From positions 1 to 23,455 of the IMG/VR virus record IMGVR_UViG_3300043395_002952: a stretch of 23,455 bases of DNA. One strand, written 5' to 3'. Below the pieces are notes generated by a model, which saw only the letters and a program-made list of their open reading frames with translations, had not been told where the DNA came from and made no database searches. This document shows positions 1-7,818 of the stretch, in pieces. Positions within the stretch are counted from its first letter, which is position 1. Every line of letters starts with the position of its first letter. Source of the DNA: a virus. A program made the translations under genes and the position numbers.

Positions 1-2
1 AC

Positions 3-914
3 AACTTACAAAAATCAGATTTTATTTTAATTAATAATAATTTTCAAATAAAAGTTGATGAAAATAAATGTAATTTTTTATTAGAAACATTGCCTTGGTA
101 TGTTTTAATAGGTTTTGATGCATCTTTAAATAATCGTTTTGATTCAACCGGTAAAGAAGTATCATATTTAACGGCAGATGAAGCATTTGATGCATATTCA
201 TCAATACGAAAATATAAATTTTTATCTTACAATCGCAATTCCAATAGATTACATAGACCGTTTGTAATATCAAAAATGTATAATGATGGTATTTTAGAAA
301 ATTCATTAGTTTCTTTATACGAATCCAATCGATTAACGGATTATTCTATTTTGAAAAATAATGATAATTTAGAATATGAAACATTAAAATTTTCAAATAC
401 TGATAAAGACATTTTAGAAAAATTTGTAAATGAATCGTATCCGTTAAAATTAGAACACAATGATGCCGATTTAGTTGCTATTGGTGATAATCAAATTAGT
501 ACAAAAGAACATTTTTTAGATTCATATATTAATATTGTTTGTGAAACATCATGTCATTCAGAATTTACATTTATTACTGAAAAAACATTAAGACCAGTAA
601 TCAATTTACAGCCCTTTATTCTATTTGGAAATCCATATACATTACATGAATTAAAAAAATTAGGATTCAAAACATTTGATAAATGGTTTGATGAGAGCTA
701 TGATATGGAAAGAGATACAAACAAACGCTTTGAAATGGCTTATAATGAAATCAAACGTTTGAATGAACTTGATATTGATGAAATACATGAAATGTATTAT
801 GAAATGTTTGATATTTTAGAACATAATTTTAATAGATTAACATCTATTTACAAAAACTACGAATTACCTGTATATTTCAGTAATTCAATTTATAAACAAT
901 TAAATTCAAATTAA
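3..914 (+). CDS. Glycosyltransferase-like protein, paralogue 1 (5' end cut off)
   Basis: The frame is open from base 3 with no stop, so the gene begins before the window. A TTG at 90 is an ordinary internal leucine codon, because the residues before it read on smoothly. At least 303 residues are present. The protein shares two blocks with the genes at 5664 and 10130: a central basic block (SYNRNSNRLHRPF) and a C-terminal block with FITEKTLRP, LQPFI, LGFKTF and DESYD. A TEK/KP block followed by a hydrophobic strand recalls the nucleotide-sugar-binding half of GT-B enzymes such as GT10 fucosyltransferases, but I cannot prove that assignment. The neighbours are nucleotide-sugar enzymes, which supports a sugar-transfer role. 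No signal peptide or membrane segment is visible, so it probably acts in the cytoplasm. It ends one base before the next start codon. The family relationship is seen directly; the enzymatic role is inferred. Confidence 0.7.
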   Translation, partial: NLQKSDFILINNNFQIKVDENKCNFLLETLPWYVLIGFDASLNNRFDSTGKEVSYLTADEAFDAYSSIRKYKFLSYNRNSNRLHRPFVISKMYNDGILENSLVSLYESNRLTDYSILKNNDNLEYETLKFSNTDKDILEKFVNESYPLKLEHNDADLVAIGDNQISTKEHFLDSYINIVCETSCHSEFTFITEKTLRPVINLQPFILFGNPYTLHELKKLGFKTFDKWFDESYDMERDTNKRFEMAYNEIKRLNELDIDEIHEMYYEMFDILEHNFNRLTSIYKNYELPVYFSNSIYKQLNSN

Positions 915-915
915 T

Positions 916-1881
916 ATGCGTGTTTTAATTACGGGTGGTGCAGGATATTTAGGTTCGGTTTTGACTGAACGATTATTGAATAATGGTTATAGTGTTACCA
1001 TATTAGATAATTTGATGTATAATCAAACATCATTAATTCATTACTCACATAACAAACGATTTAACTTTATTTATGGTGATGTTAGAAACCATAAATTGTT
1101 AGAAGATTTAGTTACTACATTTGATGTTATAATCCCCTTAGCAGCAATCGTAGGATTTCCAGCATGTGATAGAGACAAAGACCTTGCAACCGCAGTAAAT
1201 TACGAACACGTTAAAAAGATATGTGAATTAGCAAAAAATACAAGAACAAAAGTTATATATCCAAATACAAATAGTGGATATGGGATAGGAGAGAATGGTG
1301 AGTGTACCGAAGAGAGTCCACTTAACCCAATTTCCCACTATGGAGTGACCAAAGTTAATGCAGAGAGAGAGGTATTATCCATCGGTGGCATTTCAATTAG
1401 ACTTGCCACCGTCTTTGGTTCATCTCCACGTATGAGAATGGATTTATTAGTAAACGAATTTGTTTACAAAGCATTAACCGATAAGTACATTACAATTTTT
1501 GAGAAAAACTTTACTCGTAATTACATCCATATTAGAGATGTTGCTAAAACATTTGAATATATGATAAATAATTACGATAATTTTAGTGGTGAAGTATTTA
1601 ATGTTGGTCTTTCAAACGCAAATCTTACTAAACAACAATTGGTAGAAAAAATTAAAGAATTTGTACCAAATTTTGCAATTACATATTCAGATTTTTATGA
1701 AGACCCTGATAAAAGAGATTATGTAGTTTCAAATAAAAAATTAGAAGATACCGGTTGGAAACCCGAATGGAGTTTAGAAGATGGAATTGAAGAACTTATA
1801 AAAACTTATACAATTTTAATACAAGATTTATCATCAAAATATAGGAATGGATTTCCGTTAGGTTATGGCACAAGGACGTAG
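916..1881 (+). CDS. NAD-dependent epimerase/dehydratase (extended SDR), nucleotide-sugar modifying
   Basis: This is a 321-residue extended short-chain dehydrogenase/reductase. The N-terminal Rossmann motif is TGGAGYLG (Gly7, Gly10, Gly13), with Asp31 closing the second strand (NAD-type) and GDVR around Asp55. The catalytic residues are canonical: Ser120 in NTNSGYG, Tyr142 and Lys146 (YGVTK). The C-terminal half has the family features NYIHIRDVA and VFNVG, and the length is usual for NDP-sugar epimerases and 4,6-dehydratases. The substrate cannot be read from the sequence. The gene follows the glycosyltransferase-like gene by one base and overlaps the RmlC-like gene by 17 bases, so translation is probably coupled. 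The partner suggests a 4-keto sugar intermediate. The fold and the NAD-dependent sugar role are firm; the exact reaction is open. Confidence 0.9.
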   Translation: MRVLITGGAGYLGSVLTERLLNNGYSVTILDNLMYNQTSLIHYSHNKRFNFIYGDVRNHKLLEDLVTTFDVIIPLAAIVGFPACDRDKDLATAVNYEHVKKICELAKNTRTKVIYPNTNSGYGIGENGECTEESPLNPISHYGVTKVNAEREVLSIGGISIRLATVFGSSPRMRMDLLVNEFVYKALTDKYITIFEKNFTRNYIHIRDVAKTFEYMINNYDNFSGEVFNVGLSNANLTKQQLVEKIKEFVPNFAITYSDFYEDPDKRDYVVSNKKLEDTGWKPEWSLEDGIEELIKTYTILIQDLSSKYRNGFPLGYGTRT

Positions 1882-2449
1882 TATATTTTACAAAGAAAGA
1901 AGTTGGAATGATTTCCACTATTACAATGGTTCAGTTTTACCGGAGGTTAAAATCGTACAACCATCCACATATTACGAATATCGTGGTTCAATCTCTACAA
2001 CTTATCATGCAGATTATTATGATAGATTGTTGCCCGCCGCTGAACGCAACAATGGGGTAAACTTTAAACACGATAGATACTCAAAATCTAAGATTGGTGT
2101 TTTAAGGGGTATGCATTATGATGAAAAGACTTGGAAATTGGTAAGTTGTTTGCAAGGAAAGATATATTTGGTAGTTATGGATGTTCGTCCTAAATCACCA
2201 ACCTATGGGAAATGGGAATCTTTTATAATTTCACCCGAAACAGCAACACAAGTCTTAATTCCACCTATGTTTGCAAATGGACATTATGTTATGGAAGATG
2301 ATTCTATCTTTTTTTACAAAATGGCATATGAGGGTGAGTATAATGATGAGAACAAACAAAAGACAATAGTATATAACGATAAAAGATTTAATGTTGAGTG
2401 GCCAGTAGCACAACCAATATTATCAAAAAGAGATAGAAATGGAAATTAA
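1865..2449 (+). CDS. RmlC-like dTDP-4-dehydrorhamnose 3,5-epimerase family protein
   Basis: The protein has 194 residues, close to the usual length of about 180. It follows the RmlC cupin pattern in order: a K-I-G-V-L-R-G-M-H block (Arg81, His84), Lys91 in TWKLV, QGKIYLVVMDVRP (Asp106, Arg108), GKW, the VLIPPMFANGH strand (130-140), the FFYK segment with Tyr151, and a final WP...SKRD. Enzymes of this family epimerise C3 and/or C5 of 4-keto-6-deoxy nucleotide sugars. The first 60 residues are unlike classical RmlC and contain an inserted Tyr-rich stretch, so the substrate may differ (CDP- or GDP-linked sugars are possible). The start overlaps the SDR gene by 17 bases and the stop overlaps the next gene by 11. 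This indicates one translational unit with the epimerase upstream and the thiamine-diphosphate enzyme downstream. Confidence 0.88.
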   Translation: MAQGRSIFYKERSWNDFHYYNGSVLPEVKIVQPSTYYEYRGSISTTYHADYYDRLLPAAERNNGVNFKHDRYSKSKIGVLRGMHYDEKTWKLVSCLQGKIYLVVMDVRPKSPTYGKWESFIISPETATQVLIPPMFANGHYVMEDDSIFFYKMAYEGEYNDENKQKTIVYNDKRFNVEWPVAQPILSKRDRNGN

Positions 2450-3077
2450 AAACTTAGAATATCATGAAGATAGATGGGTAGATGGTAATTTATCACCCGA
2501 AGAGTTGATACAATTTGAAGATGATGTAATTAAACATTGGGAAGCAGGTAAAATCAGAGGACCAATACACCTTTCAAATGGAAATGAAGAACAACTTATT
2601 GAAGTTTTCAAAAAAATAAGTGTTGATGATTGGGTTTTTTCCACTTGGAGGTCACATTATCATGCACTTTTACATGGAATTGATAGAAGTTGGTTGATGG
2701 GTGAGATTTTAGATGGAAAAAGTATTACAATTGTGAATAAAAAGTGTAATTTTTATTCATCTGCAATTGTAACTGGTATTTTACCCATCGCATTAGGTGT
2801 TGCTCAATCAATTAAACTAAAAGGTGAAGATAAAAAGGTATGGTGTTTCATTGGTGATATGACTTTTGAGACCGGAATCTTTTATGAGGTTCATAAATAC
2901 GCTAGAAATAATAATTTACCACTATATTTTGTGGTAGAAGATAATGGAGTTTCTACAAATACTCCAACTTTGGATACTTGGGGTGGAATTCAAAGAGAAA
3001 TTCCGGAAGATGTGATTTATTATCAATATAAATCAAAATATCCACACTACGGAACTGGAAAATGGGTAGTATTTTAA
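2439..3077 (+). CDS. Thiamine-diphosphate enzyme, E1-alpha/transketolase N-terminal-like subunit (short)
   Basis: At 212 residues this is much shorter than normal E1-alpha subunits (about 320-400). The E1-alpha pattern is visible: WRSHYHALLHG (70-80), the glycine-rich helix ITGILPIALGVAQ-type stretch near 110-123, then the cofactor site with Gly139-Asp140 and Asp168-Asn169, the spacing of the family's GDG...NN motif. Two changes stand out: GDG is GDM, and the first Asn of NN is Asp, so Asp140 and Asp168 could still bind the metal. The chain stops soon after the cofactor domain. The gene at 9592 supplies the matching pyrimidine-binding half with the catalytic Glu, so the two probably form one enzyme. 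In a sugar cluster such an enzyme could transfer a two-carbon unit to or from a keto-sugar. The fold is well supported; the reaction is inference. Confidence 0.8.
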   Translation: MEIKNLEYHEDRWVDGNLSPEELIQFEDDVIKHWEAGKIRGPIHLSNGNEEQLIEVFKKISVDDWVFSTWRSHYHALLHGIDRSWLMGEILDGKSITIVNKKCNFYSSAIVTGILPIALGVAQSIKLKGEDKKVWCFIGDMTFETGIFYEVHKYARNNNLPLYFVVEDNGVSTNTPTLDTWGGIQREIPEDVIYYQYKSKYPHYGTGKWVVF

Positions 3078-3081
3078 GAAT

Positions 3082-4287
3082 ATGTTATATAATGATGGGT
3101 TACATAGTTTTGATAAGTTCATTTCAGAGTGGAACTTAGATACTGAATATGTTTTATTCGGTGCAAGTAAAGAATGCATTCAATTTATCAGAACTATTGA
3201 CCATTTAATGGGTGAAAATTCATTAAAAATCAAATATATTGTTGACCATAATATAGAAAATCAAACTACATTAAATAATATCAATGAAATTAGTTCTTTT
3301 TATCATCAATCTAAAAATATTGAAACAAAAAGAAAAAATATTCAACTAATTCATATAGATAATTTTGAAATTACACCAAATACACAAGTTATTGTAACAA
3401 CCGATGTGTATAAACAAAAATATAAACAATTTTTAGAAGAAAAAGGTGTAAAATGGACTTGGTATAAGAATATTGCATCAATTTGGCCATATAAACACAA
3501 AAACATAGTTCATATATTTCAATCCGATGTATTAGTTACTGAAAAATGTAGTTTGAATTGTTCTCATTGTAATATGTTCATGCCACATTACGAATTTCCA
3601 ATTCATAGGGAGTTAGATACAATAATTTCTGATATAGATTCGTATTTTAAGATTGTAGATTATGTTAGTGTGTTTCATTTAGTTGGTGGTGAACCATTTT
3701 TATATCCAAATATAGAAAATGTAATTAAACACTTATTACAAAACTACATAACTAAAATTGATAAATTAATAATCACCACAAATGGCACTATTTTACCAAA
3801 AGATAGTATCATTCAATTGTTAAAAGATAATGATGTTATTTTGAGCGTTAGTGATTATAGTGATAAATTAGAATTTGTAAAAAGTAAAATAACAAAAGTG
3901 TTAGATGTTTACAAAAATAATAACATCAATCATTATGTTAGAAACGAAATCGAATGGTATGATTTTGGTGATTTAAGAGTTAAAAAAAACTTACCAACTG
4001 ATGAATTGATAAAACACTTTGATTCATGTACTGCACCATTTAGAGGATTGAACGATGGAAAGTTTTATTATTGTCATTTAAATACATCAGCAGTTAGAAC
4101 AAAATTATTTCCATTAAGTGAAAATGATTATGTAGATATAAACACAATTTCAAAAGAAGAATTATTAAAATTTGATTTGGGTTATACTGATTTAGGATAT
4201 ATTACATTTTGTAATAATTGCAATGGATGTAATACAGGAATTAAAGTACCAGTGAGTTACGAAAAACAAGGAATAAGGGACTTATGA
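3082..4287 (+). CDS. Radical SAM protein with N-terminal Rossmann-like domain
   Basis: The 401-residue protein has two parts. Residues 20-130 form an alpha/beta domain beginning YVLFGASKECIQF, similar to the small Rossmann-like domains attached to sugar-pathway proteins. From about 148 comes a radical SAM core with the cluster-binding CxxxCxxC (Cys156, Cys160, Cys163, in TEKCSLNCSHC) and the SAM-binding GGEP in HLVGGEPFLYP. The C-terminus has additional cysteines (SCTAPFRG, YYCHL and FCNNCNGCNTG), suggesting an auxiliary Fe-S cluster as in SPASM/twitch proteins. Radical SAM enzymes in glycan loci carry out deoxygenation, epimerisation or methylation; which applies here is unknown. It starts four bases after the thiamine enzyme and overlaps the next gene by ATGA, so it belongs to the same operon. 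The radical SAM assignment is firm, the substrate unknown. Confidence 0.9.
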   Translation: MLYNDGLHSFDKFISEWNLDTEYVLFGASKECIQFIRTIDHLMGENSLKIKYIVDHNIENQTTLNNINEISSFYHQSKNIETKRKNIQLIHIDNFEITPNTQVIVTTDVYKQKYKQFLEEKGVKWTWYKNIASIWPYKHKNIVHIFQSDVLVTEKCSLNCSHCNMFMPHYEFPIHRELDTIISDIDSYFKIVDYVSVFHLVGGEPFLYPNIENVIKHLLQNYITKIDKLIITTNGTILPKDSIIQLLKDNDVILSVSDYSDKLEFVKSKITKVLDVYKNNNINHYVRNEIEWYDFGDLRVKKNLPTDELIKHFDSCTAPFRGLNDGKFYYCHLNTSAVRTKLFPLSENDYVDINTISKEELLKFDLGYTDLGYITFCNNCNGCNTGIKVPVSYEKQGIRDL

Positions 4288-4724
4288 AAGTAATAATTGA
4301 TATAGATAATACATTATCGAATAGTAATATAAGATTTGCCCTAGCAACAAGACCAAATGGGAAAATAGATTGGGAAGCAGCACATATTCCTAATAATATT
4401 TTGATGGATGACCCATTTCATCCAATGATTGATTTGGCAAAAAAATATAAAAGAGATGGATTTGAAGTTATACTACTTACAGGTCGACCTGAATCAGTTA
4501 GAGGGGTTACAATCGAATGGTTAAAAAAATATGATATAGAATATGACCAATTGATTATGAGAAGTTGGGAAGATAATTTTTTAAAGGCACCAATTTACAA
4601 AAAGAAAATGTATGAAACTTATATCAAAGATGGAGTATTTTGTGCATACGATGATGACCAACGTATAATTGATATGTGGATAGATTTAAAAATACCTTGT
4701 TTTAAAGTTCATGTTATTGATTAA
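4284..4724 (+). CDS. HAD phosphatase resembling the 3'-phosphatase domain of T4 Pnkp (PseT)
   Basis: This 146-residue protein is a complete single-domain HAD phosphatase. Motif I is DIDNT (Asp6 nucleophile, Asp8), motif II is LLTGRPE (Thr66), motif III includes Lys101 (KAPIYKK) and motif IV is DDD (123-125). The order and the surrounding WL, MR and MW...C...V positions match the phosphatase half of T4 polynucleotide kinase; no kinase domain (P-loop) is attached. In this operon the substrate could be a phosphorylated sugar rather than a nucleic-acid 3'-phosphate, but the sequence does not decide between them. The start overlaps the radical SAM stop as ATGA, and the end overlaps the next gene by 14 bases. 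The phosphatase call is strong. Confidence 0.85.
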   Translation: MKVIIDIDNTLSNSNIRFALATRPNGKIDWEAAHIPNNILMDDPFHPMIDLAKKYKRDGFEVILLTGRPESVRGVTIEWLKKYDIEYDQLIMRSWEDNFLKAPIYKKKMYETYIKDGVFCAYDDDQRIIDMWIDLKIPCFKVHVID

Positions 4725-5667
4725 TAGAAATCCACAAACATTAGAAGAGCTAGGTTCAATTTATATTGGCCCATTAGTATTCAATTACTTTAAATGGTTA
4801 ATTGATAATTTAAATGGTGCAGATTTAGTTTTGTTTAATTCACGCGAAGGATATTTTTTAAAAGAGATTTGGGAACTATACAAAGATAAATACGATTTAC
4901 CAAAAAGTGTATATTTTAAAACATCTCGTAAGTTAGCATCAATGATTTCGTTTACAAATGAAACTGAAATATACGAATCATTCAAACTACATCGATATGA
5001 AGGTGATATTAACGATTTGTTATTTGATAGATTTGGTATTAAATCAAATGTTCCTACCAAATGGATTGATACGAAAATAGAACTACCAGATTTGAGTGAA
5101 TGGATAGAAACAATTATAATAAAATCAAATGAATTAAGAACCGAATATAAAAAGTATATCGATGATGTAATCGGTTCGGCAAAAAATATTATAATGGTAG
5201 ATAGTGGATTTCAAGGAACAACTCAATATTATTTAGAAAAAGTTTATGGATATAAATTCAGAGGAAAATATTTTACATATAAAGGTAACTTACCTATAAA
5301 AGATGCAGAAGGGTTATATCCATTTTATGAATCAAAATTTAAAGATAATATAATATTTTTTGAATCTATTTTTATAGATAAAGTTGGAACATATATTGAT
5401 TTGGTAAACGGGAATTTTATTAATGGTGATTGGGAAATAACCGAAGCAGATTTTAAAAATAAACAATCTATCATAAGTGGTATAAAAGAATATATAAAAT
5501 CCAATATGTCAACCCCATATTTGACTTCGTTGCAAATAGAATTTGGTGATTATATTTTTGATAAAATGTGTGAAATCGGATATATAGAAAATGAAACATT
5601 ATTTAATAGTTTCAAACATGAAAATAAATTTGTTAGAAATTCTATAAAAACAATAATTAGAAAATGA
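4711..5667 (+). CDS. COG5610-like predicted hydrolase-associated protein of glycan loci
   Basis: The 318-residue protein resembles the C-terminal region of COG5610 proteins (predicted HAD-superfamily hydrolases commonly found beside glycosyltransferases). The shared features are IGPLVFNYFKWL near the start, LFNSREGYFLKEIW (41-54, in the place of the family's 'LSRDGY' block), a Ser-Arg-Lys block (KTSRKLAS), and IMVDSGFQGTTQYYL (161-175, corresponding to 'VDxGxxGT'). The HAD domain itself is absent, although a separate HAD protein is encoded immediately upstream with a 14-base overlap; the pair may reproduce the two-domain arrangement. No signal peptide or membrane segment is seen. The biochemical role of this region is not established, so I give the family resemblance only. 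The gene overlaps the next glycosyltransferase-like gene by ATGA. Confidence 0.65.
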   Translation: MLLINRNPQTLEELGSIYIGPLVFNYFKWLIDNLNGADLVLFNSREGYFLKEIWELYKDKYDLPKSVYFKTSRKLASMISFTNETEIYESFKLHRYEGDINDLLFDRFGIKSNVPTKWIDTKIELPDLSEWIETIIIKSNELRTEYKKYIDDVIGSAKNIIMVDSGFQGTTQYYLEKVYGYKFRGKYFTYKGNLPIKDAEGLYPFYESKFKDNIIFFESIFIDKVGTYIDLVNGNFINGDWEITEADFKNKQSIISGIKEYIKSNMSTPYLTSLQIEFGDYIFDKMCEIGYIENETLFNSFKHENKFVRNSIKTIIRK

Positions 5668-6860
5668 TGGATAGTAAAATAAATTTTATATTTGGCGATG
5701 GTGAAATAAATGGAAATGAGTGGTTTCATCAATCCGCATTATATCATTATGTTATAAACAATCCAAATTTTACAAAAACAACAAATTATAGTTTATCGGA
5801 TTCAACTAAAAATATTTTCTTATTAGAATGTAGAACATCATTAGAAGATTTTTATAGAAAAGATTCGAATAATAAATCAGTTTTAGATATATTACCAATT
5901 CATATTATAGAATCTATAAAAAAAGGTAATACTAAAATTTTATTATCATCTATAGCAGAGGCAACTGAAATAGTACCTAATTTTTTTGATAATCTAACAA
6001 ACGAATTAAATAAATTTGGTTTAGATGAAACACATTTAATATTATTAGATTCTAATCAAAATTTTTTAGATGTATCTACCAAATTTAAAATATATACAAC
6101 TTTGCATTTTATAGTAATTTGTAGTTATCAACCAAATGAAATAAATGATTTAAATTATATATCAGAATTACCTACAAAAAAAGAAGTATTAGCTATAACA
6201 AAACGAAACAAACATTTCATATGTTTAAATAGAAATTCACAAAGACCACATCGTTATTATCTATCTTTGTTTTTTGAAAAATATAAATTATATAATAAAT
6301 CGTTATATTCTTTATTATTACCCTTACATCAGAACAATTATAAAAAATTAGAAGATTTAGAACGATATAAACCATTAGTAAGTGAACGAATTCCTATGGA
6401 ATTGGATACGCAAAATAGACTTAAATCACTAAATGGATTTCATGTAGGTAATACGTTTTTTAAAGAACATTATTTAGATTCATATTTTAATATTACAACC
6501 GAAACTTGCTTTCAAGAAGGACAAATATTTTTTACTGAAAAAATATTAAAACCAATAATGTGTTTACAACCATTTATAATTTTATCATCTGCAAATTATT
6601 TAAAAAAATTAAAAGGATTGGGATTTAAAACATTTGATTCTATTTGGGATGAAAGTTATGATGAAATTGAAGATAATGAAGACCGTTTGATTAAAATATT
6701 TAATCTAATTTTAAAAATAAGTCAATGGTCTTTGGAAGAATGTGAAAAAAACTATAAATCCGTTTTAGATATATGTATATATAATAGAGAACATCTATCT
6801 ACGTTTTGGAAAATAGATGAATTCAGTAATATTTTAAATTCAATAAAAAATGAATGGTAA
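5664..6860 (+). CDS. Glycosyltransferase-like protein, paralogue 2
   Basis: This 398-residue protein is homologous to the genes ending at 914 and 11563. The central block is FICLNRNSQRPHR (185-197, with Asn189, Arg190, Arg194, Arg197). The C-terminal block is FFTEKILKP (289-297), LQPFI (301-305), LGFKTF (319-324) and DESYD (329-333), followed by amphipathic helices. The N-terminal 180 residues have no counterpart that I recognise and are not visibly shared with the other two, a pattern expected if that half binds different acceptors. The architecture (variable N-half, conserved TEK/KP C-half) suggests a GT-B glycosyltransferase related to the GT10-like group; this is inference. Base composition is very low in G+C (for example 10 of 60 at 6241-6300), lower than the SDR genes that follow. 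It overlaps its neighbours by 4 and 11 bases. Confidence 0.7.
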   Translation: MMDSKINFIFGDGEINGNEWFHQSALYHYVINNPNFTKTTNYSLSDSTKNIFLLECRTSLEDFYRKDSNNKSVLDILPIHIIESIKKGNTKILLSSIAEATEIVPNFFDNLTNELNKFGLDETHLILLDSNQNFLDVSTKFKIYTTLHFIVICSYQPNEINDLNYISELPTKKEVLAITKRNKHFICLNRNSQRPHRYYLSLFFEKYKLYNKSLYSLLLPLHQNNYKKLEDLERYKPLVSERIPMELDTQNRLKSLNGFHVGNTFFKEHYLDSYFNITTETCFQEGQIFFTEKILKPIMCLQPFIILSSANYLKKLKGLGFKTFDSIWDESYDEIEDNEDRLIKIFNLILKISQWSLEECEKNYKSVLDICIYNREHLSTFWKIDEFSNILNSIKNEW

Positions 6861-7815
6861 AAAGGTTTTGATAACAGGTGCCAACGGCTTGGTTGGTAAT
6901 TATATGGTAGAAAAGTGTTTACAAAGAGGTGCAATCGTAACCGCAGTAGATATTGTAGTACCTGAAAATCAATTAGAAAAGTACAAAAATAGTGATTATC
7001 AGTTCATCAAAGCTGATTTAAGAGAATTCAAAAATTGTAAAAGAGTAGTGGAAGGACAAGATGTTATTTTCCACATTGCAGGTGTAAAGGGTTCTCCAAA
7101 AAGAGCAGCAGAACAACCGGCAGATTATTTTGTACCAATGTTGCAGTTCAATACCAATATGATGGAAGCTGCAAGATTAGAAAACGTAGAATGGTATGTT
7201 TATACATCAACAGTGGGAGTATATCAACCGGCGGAAGTATTTTATGAAGATGATGTGTGGAAAACCTTTCCATCAGAAAAAGACAAATATGCAGGTTGGG
7301 CAAAAAGACTTGGAGAATTACAAGCAGAAGTTTATTCCGTATCATACGATTGGAATAAAGCATCAATTGTAAGACCAGCAAACATTTATGGTAGACATGA
7401 TAACTTTGGTCCAGAATCTACTGTCATTGCATCCTTAATCAAACGTTTATTTGGTGAGAAAGAACATCCGTTAGTATGTTGGGGAGATGGTTCACCAATT
7501 AGAGATTTTATTTATGCAGGAGATGTTGCCGATGGTATTATTCAAGCATACCAACAAGGAATTACAAAACCAATCAATTTAGGTAGTGGAACTGGTGTAA
7601 CAATCAAAGAACTTGCTGAAACTTTGGTGGAAATATATGAGGAAATGTATGGTGAAAAAGTTGAAATAAACTGGGACCCAACTAAACCAAATGGAGATGA
7701 AAAGAGATTGATGAGTACGGAACGTGCAGAATCATTTGGAATCAAACAAAAAGTATCCTTAAAGACAGGATTACGACATACAATTGATTACTACTTAAAT
7801 GAATATAAAAAATAA
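6850..7815 (+). CDS. NAD(P)-dependent sugar epimerase/reductase, GDP-L-fucose synthase-like SDR
   Basis: This is a 321-residue extended SDR with TGANGLVG at the N-terminus (Gly10, Gly13, Gly16). It then shows a stretch typical of the GDP-fucose synthase/WcaG group: FNTNMMEAAR, YTSTVGVY, AGWAKRLGELQAE, IVRPANIYG and the C-terminal CWGDGSPIRDFIYAGDVADG-type block. The usual Tyr-x3-Lys active-site motif is not exact: the nearest tyrosine (147) and lysine (152) are separated by four residues, and the conserved string is GWAKR. Ser120/Thr121 occupy the serine position. The likely role is reduction or epimerisation of a GDP- or dTDP-linked 4-keto-6-deoxy sugar. G+C is visibly higher than in the gene before it. 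It overlaps the upstream gene by 11 bases and is followed after 3 bases by a second SDR of the same subgroup. Confidence 0.87.
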   Translation: MNGKKVLITGANGLVGNYMVEKCLQRGAIVTAVDIVVPENQLEKYKNSDYQFIKADLREFKNCKRVVEGQDVIFHIAGVKGSPKRAAEQPADYFVPMLQFNTNMMEAARLENVEWYVYTSTVGVYQPAEVFYEDDVWKTFPSEKDKYAGWAKRLGELQAEVYSVSYDWNKASIVRPANIYGRHDNFGPESTVIASLIKRLFGEKEHPLVCWGDGSPIRDFIYAGDVADGIIQAYQQGITKPINLGSGTGVTIKELAETLVEIYEEMYGEKVEINWDPTKPNGDEKRLMSTERAESFGIKQKVSLKTGLRHTIDYYLNEYKK

Positions 7816-7818
7816 GTT

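Noticed and set aside
90-914. TTG at 90 as the start codon of the first gene
   Set aside because: The same frame is open to base 3 with ordinary coding-like residues, so the gene is more simply cut by the window edge.
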